NCBI RefSeq assembly: GCF_047948215.1
Contig: NC_134455.1
Span: 224,482,526 to 224,546,525 of the forward strand
Source: Lycorma delicatula
Lineage: Eukaryota > Arthropoda > Insecta > Hemiptera > Fulgoridae
Length of the DNA stretch: 64,000 nt
Direction of reading: 5' to 3'
Shown: positions 61,790 through 64,000 of the stretch, piece by piece
Numbering within the stretch: the stretch's first letter is position 1
Layout of the letters: every line of letters begins with the position of its first letter
Notes under the pieces: generated by a model
Databases searched by the model: none
Seen by the model: the letters and a program-made list of their open reading frames with translations, nothing else
Told to the model about the DNA's origin: nothing
Position numbers and translations under genes: made by a program

Positions 61790-62345
61790 AAAACAATATT
61801 ACGATAGCTTGGAGAAACAAGAAGAAATAAGTTATACCCCCAAGCACAGATGAAATAAAGGCGTTTTGGAAAAATATATGGTCCAACCAAAACAACATAA
61901 AGAAACAGCCACACGGATTACAGAATAACAGAATATATATACAAATATATCACAATAAAATATAGACCACACAACTGCATCAAAAGAACTAATTGAAACT
62001 ATTCAAAAAAAACGTATAACTGGAAAGCACCTAGAATAGATCACATACATAATTTCGGGTTCAAGCAATTCACTTGTGTAGTGAAGGGAATTGCCTGTAC
62101 CAAAAATCACGCAACTAGTAAGAGAGATCAACAAAATCATCAAACAGCCACGCTTCATGCCACATTTCTTAACGCAAGGAAGAACATTCACCACACCGAA
62201 AAACCAAGAAACACAAAATGGGCCAACTATATGCCAGCCAAACGGGCCAATTACATGTTTACCCATATTATACAAGCTAATTAGATCTATAATCACACAT
62301 AAGATAGACAAAAATTTAACACAAAAGAAACCCCTTCATCCCTTT
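61790..62345 (+). pseudogene. reverse transcriptase fragment of a Dong/R4-type LINE
   Basis: Frames read NEKQYYDSLEKQEEISYTPK, then PPSTDEIKAFWKNIWSNQNN, then after decay NWKAP-IDHIHNF, then ITQLVREINKIIKQPRFMPH, FLTQGRTFTTPKNQETQN, and PITCLPILYKLI, IITHKIDKNL. The order WKAPGxDxIxNFWxK, FLTQGxTxxLPK, NPAxYRPITCLPTLYKL is the N-terminal RT region of restriction-like-endonuclease LINEs of the Dong/R4 type. The fragment stops before the catalytic FADD, so only the palm/finger N-terminus remains. Multiple shifts and stops; a dead fragment without its 3' end. Confidence 0.7.
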
Positions 62346-64000
62346 AATTGTTAAGGGTAATAATTTTCATCGTCCACGCCATTTCGTTTTTCTATAGATT
62401 CTTATTCCTGTCCGGTAACCCTACTGGTCGAACAACAGTTTTTGGAGGTACCATTGTCTGTATTGCAAATAATAAATTGTTATACGGACCTGTTACTTTA
62501 AGAAAAGGATCCCTTTTAGTTCCTTCCGGACTCTTATTTTCTTCCTAATTGGGAAAAATCCGTTACCCTGGTCCTGTTACAATATATTTATCCTTACAGT
62601 GGCCTCATTCAGAAAGGATACTCCGATCATTTATAATTTATGATGGATTCAGATTGACGACTTATATTAATACAAAGCTTAGAACCTCAAACAGTCTGAA
62701 AGGAATTGTCCGGGTAGACATGTAAGAGGAAAATATAAGGGCTAGATTATGCAGTTGCCTGATAATCGGCTATAGTAGAGAATATTATTATAAGAATATA
62801 AATTATCTGCTTACTACCTAAATTGTTTTTTATATACTAATTTAGTCATTTTTTCTCAGGTTTCAGTTCAGAATCGCCAGCAGCTGATTACAAGGATCTG
62901 CAATTTCTTACAATGGTGTGCAAGGATAAAGCAACTGTGTGCAACGGTTTCTTAGCATTCACAGTAAAATTTTTCTTCTATTGAATTTATAAGGAACGGT
63001 TTCATCTCCCAGTCTAGTTCTATAATATATTTTTGAAATATCTAAGTTTAAAACGACGTGACTAAAGCTCAAGTCTTAAGAGAGTCTTACTGAAAGAAAT
63101 CTTAAGGGTGAGACAACGTAAAGAAACAAATTTGAGGTTGACTGAACTCTCTTTCATTTTTTAATTCTAATATGTCATTTTGTCGTTAATTTAAAGTTTT
63201 GCAATGACGTCCAGAATGTAATTAAAAAAAAGTTAATAAAAATATATATAAAAACGGCCATAGAATGTTTCTAGTTTTTAAATAACTTCTATAATAAATC
63301 GACCAAACATTTCACTGCCTGATGTTTAAATAGGGTACAAATTTCATGATAATGCTTCGTTAGCAGAGTCAAAGAATCACTTATGTGACTAATTAGTTTT
63401 ATTTCGTGAATATTGATTAAATAATACACCAAAAATAGAGCGAGGAGTTTCGTATTTTTTATATTTGAAGATCTAAAAAACTTACGTAAGAAACGTTTCT
63501 CTGCAAGATCAAAATTTGATTTGAGAATAACTTTCGATGTGTAATTTTGAATTAAAACGAATTTCCCTACATTTAATTAACTCTAATTCAACATGTAATA
63601 TAGTACAGTATATGTAAAATCTAAAGGCGGATCCTCCCGGCAAGCTGCCTCTATTTGCCTCCTCTGATTGTTTATTCTAACATACTCATTTATTTTTACA
63701 ATTATTTATTTAAATTTGAAGTGTAAATATTTATTTACTTGAGTTACTATACAAATCATTTTATGTTTTACGTTTACAAAATATACAACGAATTAACGTT
63801 TTAATTAATTAAATTTATTTTACGTTTATAATAGTACGAACTTAATACTTCTGTAGTATTCATTATCTTTTTTATAATAAATTGAATAATGATTATAATT
63901 ATATTACTTTTAATTACGTTTCTTTAACACTTTATTTATTTATGTAATTTTGTACTATTTAATGATTTTATTTTGAAGTTTTGTAGACCTACAAAGCTCA
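62346..64000. other. AT-rich non-coding stretch
   Basis: Nothing recognised to the end of the window. Confidence 0.5.

Noticed and set aside
1..64000. CRISPR array, bacterial operon or prophage
   Set aside because: No regularly spaced repeats, no dense open frames and no Shine-Dalgarno-led genes; the content is eukaryotic transposon debris.

Overview
The window looks like gene-poor, AT-rich nuclear DNA from an arthropod, most likely an insect. Pointers are a DD34D mariner, R1-like, RTE-like and Dong/R4-like non-LTR retrotransposons, tRNA-headed SINEs, hairpin MITEs, long-inverted-repeat elements and many dinucleotide microsatellites. The SINE body and the ACTTCCTTGTACG repeat resemble, from memory, repeats of hemipterans (planthopper, lanternfly or leafhopper type); this is an inference. 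I could not support any intact host exon, any functional tRNA or rRNA gene, any CRISPR array or any bacterial operon. Every recognisable protein is a decayed transposon product or a fragment of a multicopy family.

Layout: 2246-3552 is a 1.3 kb mariner with matching ends and a frameshifted transposase. 4031-5252 holds a 103-bp direct repeat pair. 6905-7056 is a tRNA-derived SINE (minus strand). 12711-14647 is a long inverted-repeat element with arms of about 420 bp. 15718-16022 is a hairpin MITE, followed closely by the 3' tip of an RTE-type LINE. 22444-22641 is a SINE copy. 28377-29040 is a short element with 13-bp inverted ends, related to sequence at 43628-45280. 31122-35401 contains an R1-like LINE, internally deleted, with an isolated copy of its ORF1 start upstream. 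35846-36215 is a fragment of a multicopy arthropod gene of unknown function, and 36259-39301 is an RTE-like LINE flanked by a possible 7-bp target duplication. 40797-42422 is a second long inverted-repeat element. 43120-44290 holds two blocks of a 21-residue Lys/Glu-rich repeat. 50041-53186 is a third long inverted-repeat element, arms about 690-790 bp, whose core carries a decayed minus-strand gene of an XPG/PIN-like nuclease family. 55489-55784 is the most complete SINE copy. 57965-60465 is a fourth long inverted-repeat structure, with an R1-like 3' tail and a 5'-truncated SINE (13-bp target duplication) nested inside it. 61790-62345 is a Dong/R4-type reverse transcriptase fragment.

The best candidate for an undescribed system is the 50.0-53.2 kb element: very long terminal inverted repeats around one gene with XPG-type acidic motifs and no recognisable DDE transposase. 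Three other inverted-repeat structures of the same general build occur in this window. All identifications come from reading the sequence and recalled family motifs; no database search was run.
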